A stretch of 64,000 bases of DNA from NCBI RefSeq assembly GCF_000166135.1, contig NC_014666.1:6944001-7008000 (forward strand). The letters are read 5' to 3'. The notes beneath the pieces are model-generated. The model searched no databases. It saw nothing but the letters and a program-made list of their open reading frames with translations, and had not been told where the DNA came from. The DNA comes from Pseudofrankia inefficax. Lineage in GTDB: Bacteria; Actinomycetota; Actinomycetes; Frankiales; Frankiaceae. The translations under genes were made by a program, and so were the position numbers. Every line of letters begins with the position of its first letter. Position 1 is the first letter of the stretch. Positions 55,655-64,000 of this stretch are shown piece by piece.

Positions 55655-57286
55655 CTAGCGCGGCACGCTGGATGGGCCGAATCCGGCGAGCGCGTTCGTC
55701 CACACCTCGGTGGCCTGGCTGGGGGTGACGCGGTCCCCGAGCCACGCGACATGCTGATCAGGGCGGACGAGGACGAGTGAGGCGCCGAGGAACCGTTCGA
55801 CGGGCACGCCGATCTCGGCCACCGAGGCCACGGGGACGCCGAGGGATTCGGCCATCGTGAGGAGGGGCTCGCCCAGTGCGGGGTCGCCGAGGAGTGTGAA
55901 GCCCGAGGCGAGCAGGTCAAACAGCGAGAGCCCTGGGTGGACCCACCGGTGTGGCAGCCGGTTGCCGGGCATCGCGCGCGGCACGAAATCCGTCCCGTCG
56001 GTCGTCTGCGATCCCAGCCCCGGCCCGTACCCATACCCGAGGACGAGACCCGAGCAGTAGAACTCGAGGCGCTTGGCGGCTCGGACCCGTTCGGCGAGGG
56101 CCCGAACGGCGGCTGGGTCGTCCTGCGCCGCCGCGGTCGCGAGGTCGGTGGGCAGCGCGGCCGTGTTCGCGGCGGCGATGGCGATCGTCTGCTCGGCGAT
56201 CGGTCGGCGTTCCGCCTCATAACTGTCGAGCAACGCGACCGGTGCCCAGCCCCGCAGCACCGCGGCCAGCTTCCAGCCGAGGTTGACCGCGTCGCCGATT
56301 CCGGTGTTGTAACCATGGCCGCCCCACGGCGGGTTCTGGTGGGCGGCGTCACCGACCAGGAAGAGCCGTTCCGATCGGTAGCGGTCGACCAGCAGCGCGC
56401 GGGCCTGCCACGGGTCGGTTCCCAGCACCTCGACCGGGACGTCACGACCGATCAGATCGCGCACGAGGGCCGCCGGGTCGGCGCGGTCGTCGTCGGGGCG
56501 ACCAGTGGCGATGGCCCACCAGGTGTCGGCCAGATCGAGTGGACCGACGACTCCCGGCGCGGCGGGGTTGAGCACCCAGTAGTGCAGCGCCGGGCCGCCG
56601 ACCAGGTGGTCGGCAAGGCCCGGACTGCGAAAGACGACGCTGAGATTCGGGCGCCCGGAGTTCCCGCCCTGGTACGACGCGCCGATCACGGTGCGGACGA
56701 GGCTGCGCGCCCCGTCGGCGCCGACGACGTAGTCGGCTTCGAACGTGGTCGACGCCAAGCCGTCGGGGCCGCCGTCGGTGTCGCGGCCGTCGGTGTCGCG
56801 GGCGCCGTCCGGGCCGACGACTCCGGTGACCGAGTCGCGGTGTTCCGCGAGGGACAGCAGTCGTTGGCCGAGCACCAGGCGGCAGCCCGGCGTCTCGGCC
56901 AGGGCGTCGCGCAACGCCTGTTCGACCACCGGCTGACCGACCTGCTGCCCCGGCTCGGCGACAAGATGATGATCAGCCGGATCCAGGCCGAGTACGCCGC
57001 GCAGGCGCGCGATCTCCTGGCCCGTCGCGGTCGTACAGAAGGCGATGTCGCTGGACCACCCGACCGGGATGGGAGCGCGCTTGCGGATCTCGTCAGCGAA
57101 CGACCACCGCCGGAACAGTTCCATCGTCCGGGCGGAGGTGGTCTTCGCCCGCGGCCGCGTCGCCGACACCGTCGTGCGTGGTTCGACGACCACGCAGTCG
57201 ATGCCCTGGAACGTCAGCTCCATCGCGGTTGCCAGGCCCACCGGGCCGCCGCCCACGATGAGCACCTGGGTGCGGATCGGGGTCAT
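55655..57286 (-). CDS. FAD-dependent aromatic monooxygenase (phenol-hydroxylase/MhpA-like)
   Basis: About 543 residues. The FAD-binding GxGxxG motif is at the N-terminus (VLIVGGGPVGLATAMEL), the D-G motif in VVGADGARSLVRTVIG, and the second FAD motif in LFLVGDAAHQNPPWGGHG. It hydroxylates an aromatic ring using NAD(P)H and O2, normally to prepare it for ring cleavage. ATG 57286 is taken because it lies eight residues before the FAD motif; the frame is open further upstream but reads as noise there. It sits 17 nt downstream of the alpha/beta-hydrolase gene, in an operon with a dioxygenase-like and an FAA-hydrolase-family gene. Confidence 0.92.
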   Translation of the reverse strand: MTPIRTQVLIVGGGPVGLATAMELTFQGIDCVVVEPRTTVSATRPRAKTTSARTMELFRRWSFADEIRKRAPIPVGWSSDIAFCTTATGQEIARLRGVLGLDPADHHLVAEPGQQVGQPVVEQALRDALAETPGCRLVLGQRLLSLAEHRDSVTGVVGPDGARDTDGRDTDGGPDGLASTTFEADYVVGADGARSLVRTVIGASYQGGNSGRPNLSVVFRSPGLADHLVGGPALHYWVLNPAAPGVVGPLDLADTWWAIATGRPDDDRADPAALVRDLIGRDVPVEVLGTDPWQARALLVDRYRSERLFLVGDAAHQNPPWGGHGYNTGIGDAVNLGWKLAAVLRGWAPVALLDSYEAERRPIAEQTIAIAAANTAALPTDLATAAAQDDPAAVRALAERVRAAKRLEFYCSGLVLGYGYGPGLGSQTTDGTDFVPRAMPGNRLPHRWVHPGLSLFDLLASGFTLLGDPALGEPLLTMAESLGVPVASVAEIGVPVERFLGASLVLVRPDQHVAWLGDRVTPSQATEVWTNALAGFGPSSVPR

Positions 57287-57303
57287 CGAGATCGCCGAAC
57301 CGC

Positions 57304-58206
57304 TCACTCGGCTTTGATGCAGCAGGCGAGTGCGAACGCCAGCTGTTCGAGCTGGAAGGAGGCCGAGGACCGGTGGAAGTCGATGCAGTGACCGGAGGAC
57401 GGCACCAGTCTCGCGTTCACGGTGGGCGCCGCCCCGAAGGCGGCCGCGAAGCCGGCGACCTGCTGTTCGTCGGTGATCCACAGCTTGTCGAACTCGCCTT
57501 GGCGCGCGTGGACGGGGACGTTGACCTGCCCGGCGACCGAGCTGACCCGCTCGATCCAGCCGCCCGTGATGTCGAGCAGCTCGGCTCGGGGTACCGGCGC
57601 GTCCGCGATGTGGCTGGCCGCAGGCATGAGCTCCGGGTACGTCCAGTCCGGACCGAACATGACGACATCCTTCATCGGGCTGGGCAGCTCGACGAGGGGG
57701 ATGTCGGGCAGCGCGTCCCAGGCGGCACGCGACTCCCCCGGCACCTGTAGCAGGCAGCCGGAGACCGCGATGCCCAGCAGCGGCCACGACGGTCGCCGGG
57801 CGGCCAGGGCCGTGACGACGGCACCTCCGATCGAGTGGCCGATCAGCACCACGCCGCAGGTGCCGTTCCCATACCTGTCCCACAGCTCGCCAACCAGGTG
57901 GTCGAGCACGTCGGCGTTCGCCAGGATGATCGACTCGCCCGGCTCGATCGCCGAGCTCCCTCGGTAGCCGGGCCGGTCGATCGCGATCACCGGCACGCCG
58001 ACCGCGGCCGCGCGGTCGAGCAGCGAATAGCCGGGCACGTCGAAGTAGGTCGAGGTGTAGGTGCCTCCGTGCAGGGCGATGACCAGCGGGGTGTCCGGAC
58101 GTAACGGCGTTTCCGTAAATCGTTGGCGGCCGGAGAAGGTCAGGCCCCTGGCCGGCCCGCTGCCGGTCACGGTGTGCCCGAATTCCTCGGTGCTGGAGCT
58201 GCTCAT
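57304..58206 (-). CDS. alpha/beta hydrolase (possible ring-cleavage-product hydrolase)
   Basis: 300 residues. VIALHGGTYTSTYFD supplies the oxyanion-hole strand, VVLIGHSIGGAVV the nucleophile Ser, GEFDKLW the acid and SSGHCIDFH the catalytic His. In aromatic pathways such hydrolases split the C-C bond of meta-cleavage products, but esterase or lactonase activity is equally possible from sequence. It starts 52 nt after the SDR stop and is followed closely by the monooxygenase gene. Confidence 0.88.
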   Translation of the reverse strand: MSSSSTEEFGHTVTGSGPARGLTFSGRQRFTETPLRPDTPLVIALHGGTYTSTYFDVPGYSLLDRAAAVGVPVIAIDRPGYRGSSAIEPGESIILANADVLDHLVGELWDRYGNGTCGVVLIGHSIGGAVVTALAARRPSWPLLGIAVSGCLLQVPGESRAAWDALPDIPLVELPSPMKDVVMFGPDWTYPELMPAASHIADAPVPRAELLDITGGWIERVSSVAGQVNVPVHARQGEFDKLWITDEQQVAGFAAAFGAAPTVNARLVPSSGHCIDFHRSSASFQLEQLAFALACCIKAE

Positions 58207-58258
58207 TGCGGTTTCCTTTTCGTGGTCGGGCGAATTCGTGGTCGGGCGAAGGAGATGG

Positions 58259-59002
58259 TCACACCCGCATCAGGCCGCCGTCGGCGACCAGGGTCTGGCC
58301 GGTGAGGAACGCGCAGTCCCCGCTGGTGAGAAAGCAGACCGTGCCGACGATGTCCTCGGCGACACCGACTCGTTTGATCGCCTGAATCGAGGAGACCAGC
58401 GCGAACTTCGCGTCGCTGATGTTGAGCTCGCCCCCAGGAGTGCGCGACGCCGTCGGGCAGACCGCGTTGACGGTGATCCCGTAGGGCGCGAGGTCGGTCG
58501 CCAACGCGCGGGTGAACCCGATCACCGCACCCTTGCTGGCCATGTAATGCACGAGGCCGGGGACCGCGAGGCCCAGCGAGTTCGAGGCGAGGTTGACGAT
58601 GCGGCCCCACCCGTTGTCGCGCATCGAGCCCATGACCGCCTTGGCCATCAGGAACTGTGAGTCGACGTTGGCCTTCTGGATCCGCTTCCAGTCGTCAAAG
58701 CTGATCTCGAAGACGTCCTTGGACGCGATGACACCGGCGTTGTTCACCAGGATGTCGACCCGGCCGCCGAAGGCCATGATGTCGCCGTTGATCGCCGCGA
58801 CGGCGGCGGAGTCGGACACGTCGGCGCGCAGGGCCAGCGCCTTGCCGCCCATTCTCTCGATCTCGGCGACCACCTCGTCGGCCGGGTGGAGGTCGACCGC
58901 GACGACGGCGGCCCCGCGCCGCGCGAGCTCGATCGCTACCGCCCGGCCGAAGCCACGGGCCGCACCGGTGACGACCGCCACGCGGTCGGCGTGCGTGCTC
59001 AT
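58259..59002 (-). CDS. short-chain dehydrogenase/reductase
   Basis: 247 residues, classical SDR size. The cofactor motif TGAARGFGRA is at the N-terminus, with Asp in VVAVDLH favouring NAD(H). NNAG is at ~90, catalytic Ser in NLASNS, and Tyr/Lys in HYMASKG. It probably oxidises or reduces an alcohol/ketone intermediate, or a dihydrodiol, of the pathway encoded around it. The substrate cannot be named. Confidence 0.93.
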   Translation of the reverse strand: MSTHADRVAVVTGAARGFGRAVAIELARRGAAVVAVDLHPADEVVAEIERMGGKALALRADVSDSAAVAAINGDIMAFGGRVDILVNNAGVIASKDVFEISFDDWKRIQKANVDSQFLMAKAVMGSMRDNGWGRIVNLASNSLGLAVPGLVHYMASKGAVIGFTRALATDLAPYGITVNAVCPTASRTPGGELNISDAKFALVSSIQAIKRVGVAEDIVGTVCFLTSGDCAFLTGQTLVADGGLMRV

Positions 59003-59041
59003 CGGAGCCGGGCCTTCCTCGCAAAGTCGATCACCGCGGTC

Positions 59042-59509
59042 CTACCCGGCCTCGGCCGCGGCGTCCTGGGGCAACGCGCGGGCGAGGGCCGACCGCAGGG
59101 CCGGAACCAGCGCGTGCGCGGCGTGCGGATCGGCCGACTCCAGCCGGAGCTTCAGGATGTCGCCGGCGCGCCGGTCGGCCGGCACGTGCTCACCGCGCGG
59201 CGCGACGAGCACATGGAAGTGCGGGTAGTTCTCGCCGAAGACCAGCAGGTAGGTCGACGGCGCGTCCATGACCTCGGAGACCGCTGCGACGAGGTCACGG
59301 GCGCGGCGGCCGAAACTGTCGAGCTCTTCGTCGGAAAGACCGGTGATCCGTTCGGCGTGCCGGCGGGCCCGCAGGATGATCCATCCAGGTACCTCGTAGC
59401 CGGGCAGGACCTCGGCTGCCCAGAGCTCGTCGCGGAACACGACACTGGAGTCCTCGGCGTCCTCGGTCGCGCACAGCAGGCAGACGTCGTGCCGATGTCG
59501 CTGGGTCAT
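59042..59509 (-). CDS. HIT-like domain protein
   Basis: 155 residues. HFHVLVAP is the histidine-triad region with two of the three histidines (the third position is Ala/Pro), so hydrolase activity is doubtful. An N-terminal C-x2-C (VCLLCATED) could bind zinc, and VLPGYEVPGWIILRARRH is the substrate-side strand of the fold. Members near catabolic genes are poorly understood. It lies 3 nt after the VOC gene and 39 nt before the SDR gene, so it is clearly part of the operon. Confidence 0.8.
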   Translation of the reverse strand: MTQRHRHDVCLLCATEDAEDSSVVFRDELWAAEVLPGYEVPGWIILRARRHAERITGLSDEELDSFGRRARDLVAAVSEVMDAPSTYLLVFGENYPHFHVLVAPRGEHVPADRRAGDILKLRLESADPHAAHALVPALRSALARALPQDAAAEAG

Positions 59510-59512
59510 CGG

Positions 59513-60085
59513 TCAGCTCACGCCGATCAGCGCGGGCATCGGATCCGGCAGACCGGCCGCGACCGCCCAGGCGCGATCGCACAGCTCCTCGGCGCTGGCG
59601 CCGGCGCGGCGTGCCTGGAGCAGTTGCTCGGGATCGAACGCCGGCCCGACCGAGTCCGCCGCGTACTCGGGCCCGTTCATGTAGGCCGTCGCCTCGTCCG
59701 GTTCGGCGAACCGGTCGACCTGGATCTCGATCATGTTCCGATCCGGGTCCCGGTAGTACATCGACAACGTGACGCCGTGTGCGATGCACACAGCCGGGAC
59801 GATGCCCTCGGAGCGAAGCTGCACGTAGCGTTCCAAAAGGTCGTCGATATTGGCGAAGGTGTAGGCGGCGTGGTGCATGGACGCGGTCGTCGGCGTCTTC
59901 CGGTCGAGCGGTACCGGCGCTTTGATGAAGGCGACCCGGTGGTGCTCGTCGTCGAAGGTGATGAACCCGAGGCCGTCATCCTCATAGACGACGCGCGCGG
60001 CGAGAACGGTGCAGTACCAGTCGATCATCTCCTTGGGCTGGCTCGTCTGGAAGACGATGTGCGCGAACTTCGGCGCGACGGTCAT
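59513..60085 (-). CDS. VOC-fold protein, extradiol-dioxygenase-like
   Basis: 190 residues. The metal ligands expected for a vicinal-oxygen-chelate enzyme are present: His in KFAHIVFQT, His in MHHAAYTF and Glu in NMIEIQVD. The fold core is followed by a ~60-residue C-terminal helical extension. Extradiol dioxygenases of this class open catechol rings; the operon also encodes a ring hydroxylase, which fits. ATG 60085 follows AAAGGGG by about 9 nt; the frame runs further upstream without a good site. Confidence 0.88.
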   Translation of the reverse strand: MTVAPKFAHIVFQTSQPKEMIDWYCTVLAARVVYEDDGLGFITFDDEHHRVAFIKAPVPLDRKTPTTASMHHAAYTFANIDDLLERYVQLRSEGIVPAVCIAHGVTLSMYYRDPDRNMIEIQVDRFAEPDEATAYMNGPEYAADSVGPAFDPEQLLQARRAGASAEELCDRAWAVAAGLPDPMPALIGVS

Positions 60086-60134
60086 CTGTCGATCCCCTTT
60101 CCAGCAAGGGTTTGCGGCGGTTGCCGGTGAGGGC

Positions 60135-60989
60135 TCAGGCCGCCGCCTGCGGTACGAAACGGTTACGCATCGAGCCGATGTTCTCGATCGTTGTGACCAG
60201 TTCGTCACCCGGCTTCAGCAGCACCTTCGGGTCACGGGCCCAGCCGATGCCGGACGGGGTGCCGGTGAAGATGACATCACCCGGAAGCAGCGGGAGGACC
60301 GCCGACAGACGGGAGATGATCTGGGCGACCGGGAAAATCATGATCTTGGTACGTGCCCGCTGCATCTCGACACCGTTCAGGCTGCAGCTGATCTCGACGT
60401 CGTCAGGGTTCTCGAAGGCGTCCGGGGTGACCAGCTGCGGACCGATCGGGGCGAAGCCGGGGAAGGACTTGCCGAGGTTGAACTGCGGCGTCGGCGGGCG
60501 CAGCTGCAGCTCACGCTCGGAGACGTCCTGGCCGACGGTCAGCCCGGCAACGTAATCCCACGCGTTCTCGGCGGCGACCTGATAGGCGCGAGCACCGATG
60601 ACCACGACGAGCTCGGCCTCGAAGTCGACCGATCCCGGCGGCACCTCGATCTCGCTGACCGGCCCGGCGACCGAAGACGGGAACTTGGTGAACACGACCA
60701 TGCCGTCGCTCGGCGTCTCCATGGCCGATTCCTCGGCGTGGTCCAGATAGTTCAGGCCGATGGCGAAGACCTGTCGCGGCTGGGGCGCAGGCGCACCGAG
60801 GGTCGTCTCGTCCAGTGGCCGCGACGCCACGCGGGGATCCACCTCGGCCGCCCAGGCGCGGAACCGCGCCCATTGCTCGTAGACGGCCTGAACTCCCGGG
60901 CCGAACCGGCCGCCGCTGGCCGTGGCCACGTCGACCACTCCATCGTCGAGCACCAGGCCCAGGCGCCCACCCGTGTTGACGATCCGCAT
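60135..60989 (-). CDS. fumarylacetoacetate hydrolase family protein
   Basis: About 284 residues. The family core is clear: FAIGLNYLDHAEES, VDFEAELVVVIG (metal-binding Glu), VGQDVSERELQL, GKSFPGFAPIGP and GDVIFTGTPSGIG. These Mg2+ enzymes hydrolyse or decarboxylate acylpyruvates and ring-cleavage products. AAGGAG lies 5 nt before ATG 60989. It starts 8 nt after the ABC permease stop, so import and catabolism genes are one transcription unit. Confidence 0.94.
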   Translation of the reverse strand: MRIVNTGGRLGLVLDDGVVDVATASGGRFGPGVQAVYEQWARFRAWAAEVDPRVASRPLDETTLGAPAPQPRQVFAIGLNYLDHAEESAMETPSDGMVVFTKFPSSVAGPVSEIEVPPGSVDFEAELVVVIGARAYQVAAENAWDYVAGLTVGQDVSERELQLRPPTPQFNLGKSFPGFAPIGPQLVTPDAFENPDDVEISCSLNGVEMQRARTKIMIFPVAQIISRLSAVLPLLPGDVIFTGTPSGIGWARDPKVLLKPGDELVTTIENIGSMRNRFVPQAAA

Positions 60990-60997
60990 GCCACTCC

Positions 60998-62110
60998 TTA
61001 GTTCGGTGCCGTCTCGTTCGTCGCCGTTTCGAGGTCCGGGCGCCGCTCGCGACCGCGAAGTCGCAGCGTGCGCCTGATCGCGGCCGTCCGGGCGGTGGGA
61101 GCCTTCTGGTACTGGGCGAAGCCGATCGCCGCGATCAGCGCCACCCCGTCGAAGAGATCCGGCAGCCAGATGGGGGCGCCGCCGAGCTGCAGCCCCTTGA
61201 CGCCGACGGCGAGGACGGCCACGGCCATCAGCGTCCCGGCCACGTTGAAGCGGCCACCCCGGAACTGCGTCGAGCCCAGGAAGGCCGCGGCGAAGGCGGG
61301 CAGCAGGTAGGACTGGGTGATCGTCGGGTCGCCGGTCGCCAGCTGCGAGCTGGCCAGCACACCGGCCATCGCGACGATGACGCCGCACGTCACCGTCGCC
61401 AGCAGGATCATCCGAGAGGTGCGGACCCCGGCGAGCCGGGCGGCCTCCACGTTCCCGCCGGTGGCGTAGATCCGTCGGCCGACCGCGGTGCGGTCGAGGA
61501 AGTACCAGACGATCAGCGAGACGGCGGCGAGCACGTAGACCGGGTAGGTGACCCCGAACAGCTCATCGGTCCCGATCTTCTGGAACGACGGGCCGAGGTC
61601 GAGGATCTGCTGGCTGCCGGAGATCCAGTCGATCATGGCGATGAGGATCGAGCTGATCGCCAGCGTCCCGATCATCGAGGGCACCCGGGCCCGGACGATG
61701 AGGAGGGTGAGCACGACTCCGACCGCCGCCCCCGCGAGCAGGCTGAGCAGGATGGCCAGCGGGATCGGCAGGCCCTGCCGGGCCAGGAACCAGGCCACCA
61801 GGATGCCGCCGATCCCCGCCTCGGACCCGATGGCCAGGTCGATGACGCCGGCCGACAGGGAGACGATGAGGCCGACCGCGACCAGGCCGGTGACCGCCTG
61901 GCTGTCGAGCAGCAGCCGCCAGGTCTGCAGGGTGAGGAAGGTATCCGGCTCCCACACCGCGAAGACGACGAACAGCAGCGCGAACAGGTACACGGCGCTC
62001 GCGTTGCGCGGCGACAGCCACCGTCGCAGCCGGGCGCCGGCGGGTGGCCGCGCGTCCGGTCGGCTGGCCGCGGGCGGTGCGATGGGTCGGGTCGCGGGCT
62101 CCACCGTCAT
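60998..62110 (-). CDS. sugar-type ABC transporter permease
   Basis: About 370 residues with ~10 hydrophobic helices. The family signature GLIVSLSAGVIDLAIGSEAG and the loop AVGRRIYATGGNVEAARLAG are those of RbsC/XylH-type permeases (the carbohydrate uptake 2 family). It begins at ATG 62110, overlapping the ATPase stop (ATGA). It forms the membrane channel with the ATPase and binding protein encoded upstream. Uptake of an aromatic or aromatic glycoside would fit the operon, but the substrate is not readable. Confidence 0.95.
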   Translation of the reverse strand: MTVEPATRPIAPPAASRPDARPPAGARLRRWLSPRNASAVYLFALLFVVFAVWEPDTFLTLQTWRLLLDSQAVTGLVAVGLIVSLSAGVIDLAIGSEAGIGGILVAWFLARQGLPIPLAILLSLLAGAAVGVVLTLLIVRARVPSMIGTLAISSILIAMIDWISGSQQILDLGPSFQKIGTDELFGVTYPVYVLAAVSLIVWYFLDRTAVGRRIYATGGNVEAARLAGVRTSRMILLATVTCGVIVAMAGVLASSQLATGDPTITQSYLLPAFAAAFLGSTQFRGGRFNVAGTLMAVAVLAVGVKGLQLGGAPIWLPDLFDGVALIAAIGFAQYQKAPTARTAAIRRTLRLRGRERRPDLETATNETAPN

Positions 62111-63705
62111 GTGGCCACCTCCGGCCTGGGTCTGTCGGAAGACTGGTGCACGGAGTCGGCCCGCACCACGGCGTGGACGAGCGCGGTCTCGGTGAGGGCC
62201 GGGCCTTCCAGTTCGGCCACGACGCGCCCTCGTTCGACGAGCAGCACCCGGTCGCAGATCGACACGAGCTCCTTGGCGTCGGCGGAGCTCACCAGCACCG
62301 CGGTGCCCCGGGCCGCCGCGCGCTGGATGAGCCGGTAGATGGCGGCCTTGGCCCCGATGTCGACGCCCTGGGTGGGCTCGTCGAGCAACAGCAGCCGCGG
62401 GTTGGTCCGCAGCCACCTGGCCAGGACGACCTTCTGCTGGTTTCCGCCGCTGAAGGTGGACAGCGGGCGGTCCGCCAGCGGCGGGCGCAGCTCGACCTCG
62501 TCGACCCAGCGCCGGGCCTCCGCGCGCTCGGCCGTCAGGCGAAGCCCGCCGAGCCGGCCACGCAGGCGCCGCAGCGCCGGCAGGGTGAGGTTCTCGCGCA
62601 TGCTCATCGTCATGACCGCGCCGAGCCGGTGCCGGTCAGCCGGAACGAAGGCCGCGCCGCCCTCGATCGCGCTGGTCACGTCACCCGGCGCCAGCTCGGT
62701 CCCGCCGAGACGGACCCGGCCGCCGCGGCGTCGCACAGACCCGAAGAGCAGGGCGTTGACGTTCTCGCGGCCCGAACCGAGCACTCCCGACACGCCGACG
62801 ACCTCGCCGGCACGCAGCCGCAGGCTCAGGCCGTCCACCCGCGCGCCGCGCAGGTCGTCGACCTCCAGCACGACCGCCTCGGAGCCGCTGGCCGCGGGGC
62901 GGGCGTCGGTGACGGCCGTACCGACGATGGCCCTGACGAGCGAGTCGTCGTCCAGCTGCCCGGCGACCGCCTCGGCGACCAGCCTGCCGTCGCGCAGGAC
63001 GACGACGCGGTCCGCGAGGGCCCGCACCTCGTCGAGGCGGTGCGAGATGAAGATGATGCCGGCGCCGGCCGCGGCGACCCGGCGCACCGCCTCGAACAGC
63101 CGGGCGACCTCGTCGCGGTGGAAGGCGGTGGTCGGCTCGTCGAGGACGAGCACGTTCTCCGGGTGCTCCCAGCCGTCCATGGCCCGGGCGATCGCGACGA
63201 TCGCGCGCTCCGCTGGCGAAAGCAGGGCCACCGGCGCCCGCACGTCGATCGCGGCCCCGAACCGGGCGGTCAGCCGCTGGGCGCGAACGTGCTCGCCGCG
63301 CCGGGCCGGCGTGATCCACCGCGAGCCGAGTGGTCGGCCGAGGTCGAGGTTCTCGGTCGTGCTAAGCGTCGGCAGCAGCCCGAGGTCCTGATGGATGAAA
63401 TGCAGCCCCCGCCCGTCCCGCGCCGGGACGAGCCGGCCCGAGCCGTCACCCACCTCGATGGTCCCACCCGGGTCGGGCTGGTGGATTCCGGCGAGCAGCT
63501 TGACCAGCGTCGACTTGCCCGACCCGTTCTGGCCGACGACGGCCAGGATCTCGCCAGCGCCCACCTGCAAGGAGAGGTCATCGAGCGCCCTGGTGCCGAC
63601 GAACGTCTTCGACAGGTGCGCCACCCGCAGCAGCACCCGGGGCTGGGGCGCCGGCTGTGTGGCCACGCCGGCTCCCGGCGCGTGGCCGACCATCTCCGGC
63701 GTCAT
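62107..63705 (-). CDS. sugar-type ABC transporter ATPase with two nucleotide-binding domains
   Basis: About 532 residues, RbsA/XylG layout. The first domain has Walker A GQNGSGKST, a diverged signature (LLSPAERAIVAIARAMD) and Walker B VLVLDEPTT. The second has a degenerate P-loop (GVLGSGREN), as is normal for this family, with intact FSGGNQQKVVLARWL and LLLLDEPTQGVD. ATG 63705 overlaps the stop of the binding-protein gene (ATGA), so a GTG two codons upstream (63711) is less likely. Confidence 0.95.
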   Translation of the reverse strand: MTPEMVGHAPGAGVATQPAPQPRVLLRVAHLSKTFVGTRALDDLSLQVGAGEILAVVGQNGSGKSTLVKLLAGIHQPDPGGTIEVGDGSGRLVPARDGRGLHFIHQDLGLLPTLSTTENLDLGRPLGSRWITPARRGEHVRAQRLTARFGAAIDVRAPVALLSPAERAIVAIARAMDGWEHPENVLVLDEPTTAFHRDEVARLFEAVRRVAAAGAGIIFISHRLDEVRALADRVVVLRDGRLVAEAVAGQLDDDSLVRAIVGTAVTDARPAASGSEAVVLEVDDLRGARVDGLSLRLRAGEVVGVSGVLGSGRENVNALLFGSVRRRGGRVRLGGTELAPGDVTSAIEGGAAFVPADRHRLGAVMTMSMRENLTLPALRRLRGRLGGLRLTAERAEARRWVDEVELRPPLADRPLSTFSGGNQQKVVLARWLRTNPRLLLLDEPTQGVDIGAKAAIYRLIQRAAARGTAVLVSSADAKELVSICDRVLLVERGRVVAELEGPALTETALVHAVVRADSVHQSSDRPRPEVAT

Positions 63706-64000
63706 CCCCACAGCGCGGCGAACCGCTGCGCGACATCGGGGTAGCCGGTCCAGCCTCGCTGGACGTCGGTCGCGGTGACGTCGTTCCTGGTCAGGAACTG
63801 CATGTCCACCTCGAGGTTGGACTGCGGCGTCGTCTGGTGAGCGATGAGGCGGGCGGCGGCGTTGACCTGCATCCAGATCTGGACCGGGAAGTCGAGGGCC
63901 AGCCCGGCGGTCAGCCCACCGTCACGGATGTCCTGGAGGTTGCTGGGAGTCGGCGCGAAACCGAGCGTCGTGGGCGAGAGGTGCGCGTTCTTGAGCGCCG
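63702..64000 (-). CDS. substrate-binding protein of the ABC transporter (C-terminal part only)
   Basis: The frame enters from beyond the window and gives the last ~99 residues (FAPTPSNLQDIRDGGLTAGL, LDFPVQIWMQVNAAARL, ending FAALWG). This has the form of the C-terminal lobe of a type I sugar-binding protein (Peripla_BP_4). Coupled by ATGA overlap to the ATPase gene. The ligand-binding N-terminal lobe and signal peptide lie outside the window. Confidence 0.85.
   Translation of the reverse strand, partial: ALKNAHLSPTTLGFAPTPSNLQDIRDGGLTAGLALDFPVQIWMQVNAAARLIAHQTTPQSNLEVDMQFLTRNDVTATDVQRGWTGYPDVAQRFAALWG

Noticed and set aside
55655-57883. Monooxygenase fused to a 200-residue N-terminal part
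   Set aside because: The extra part is antisense noise over the alpha/beta-hydrolase gene; the FAD motif starts right after ATG 57286.

Overview
The window is high-GC DNA (about 70% by eye, with strong G/C at third codon positions, many GTG starts and GTGA/ATGA gene overlaps). The gene content suggests a soil or plant-associated actinomycete such as Frankia or a relative. That assignment is an inference from codon style and gene families; there is no rRNA or other taxonomic marker.

Layout. (1) 1-2.7 kb: a truncated LacI-type regulator diverges from a beta-glucuronidase gene, with LacI-type operators between them. (2) 2.7-7.6 kb: a fringe of recombination debris holding a lipoprotein gene, the 3' end of a broken tyrosine integrase, a tRNA-Lys(CTT) gene with terminators, an excisionase-like gene and a frameshifted PD-(D/E)XK nuclease-like gene. 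(3) 7.9-27.3 kb: a complete six-gene BREX type 2 (Pgl) phage-defence cassette, pglW-pglX-pglY-pglZ-brxD-brxHI, all on the + strand and tightly packed. A RAMA-type modified-DNA reader gene converges on its end. (4) 27.8-38.1 kb: accessory DNA. It holds a three-gene minus-strand operon (membrane protein, unknown protein, GpgS-like glycosyltransferase), several degraded genes, a P-loop kinase coupled to RNase HI, and a TIR-TM-PH domain protein. (5) 38.1-45.3 kb: a + strand trio that is the most novel part of the window. It consists of a 1375-residue beta-rich protein ending in seven His-x-Asp motifs, a radical SAM/SPASM enzyme with a Cys-bearing C-terminal extension, and a small endonuclease/exonuclease/phosphatase (EEP) fold protein. 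It looks like a peptide- or protein-modification system of the cyclophane (triceptide) kind. (6) 45.4-49.3 kb: a NarL/NarX-like two-component pair and a secreted lipase-like lipoprotein. (7) 49.6-53.7 kb: an EAD1-NB-ARC STAND ATPase with 22 tandem helical repeats, of the kind found in bacterial conflict systems. (8) 54.1-64.0 kb: a minus-strand catabolic operon. It reads from a sugar-type ABC importer (binding protein cut by the window end, ATPase, permease) through a fumarylacetoacetate-hydrolase family enzyme, a VOC/extradiol-dioxygenase-like protein, a HIT-like protein, an SDR, an alpha/beta hydrolase and an FAD aromatic monooxygenase to both subunits of a 3-oxoacid CoA-transferase.

How the genes work together. 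BREX, the STAND ATPase, the TIR-PH protein, the nuclease-like gene and the RAMA protein make 5-54 kb look like a defence island that has gained and lost parts repeatedly; pseudogenes and integrase debris are frequent. The operon at the right end is a self-contained uptake and ring-cleavage type pathway for an unidentified, probably aromatic, substrate.
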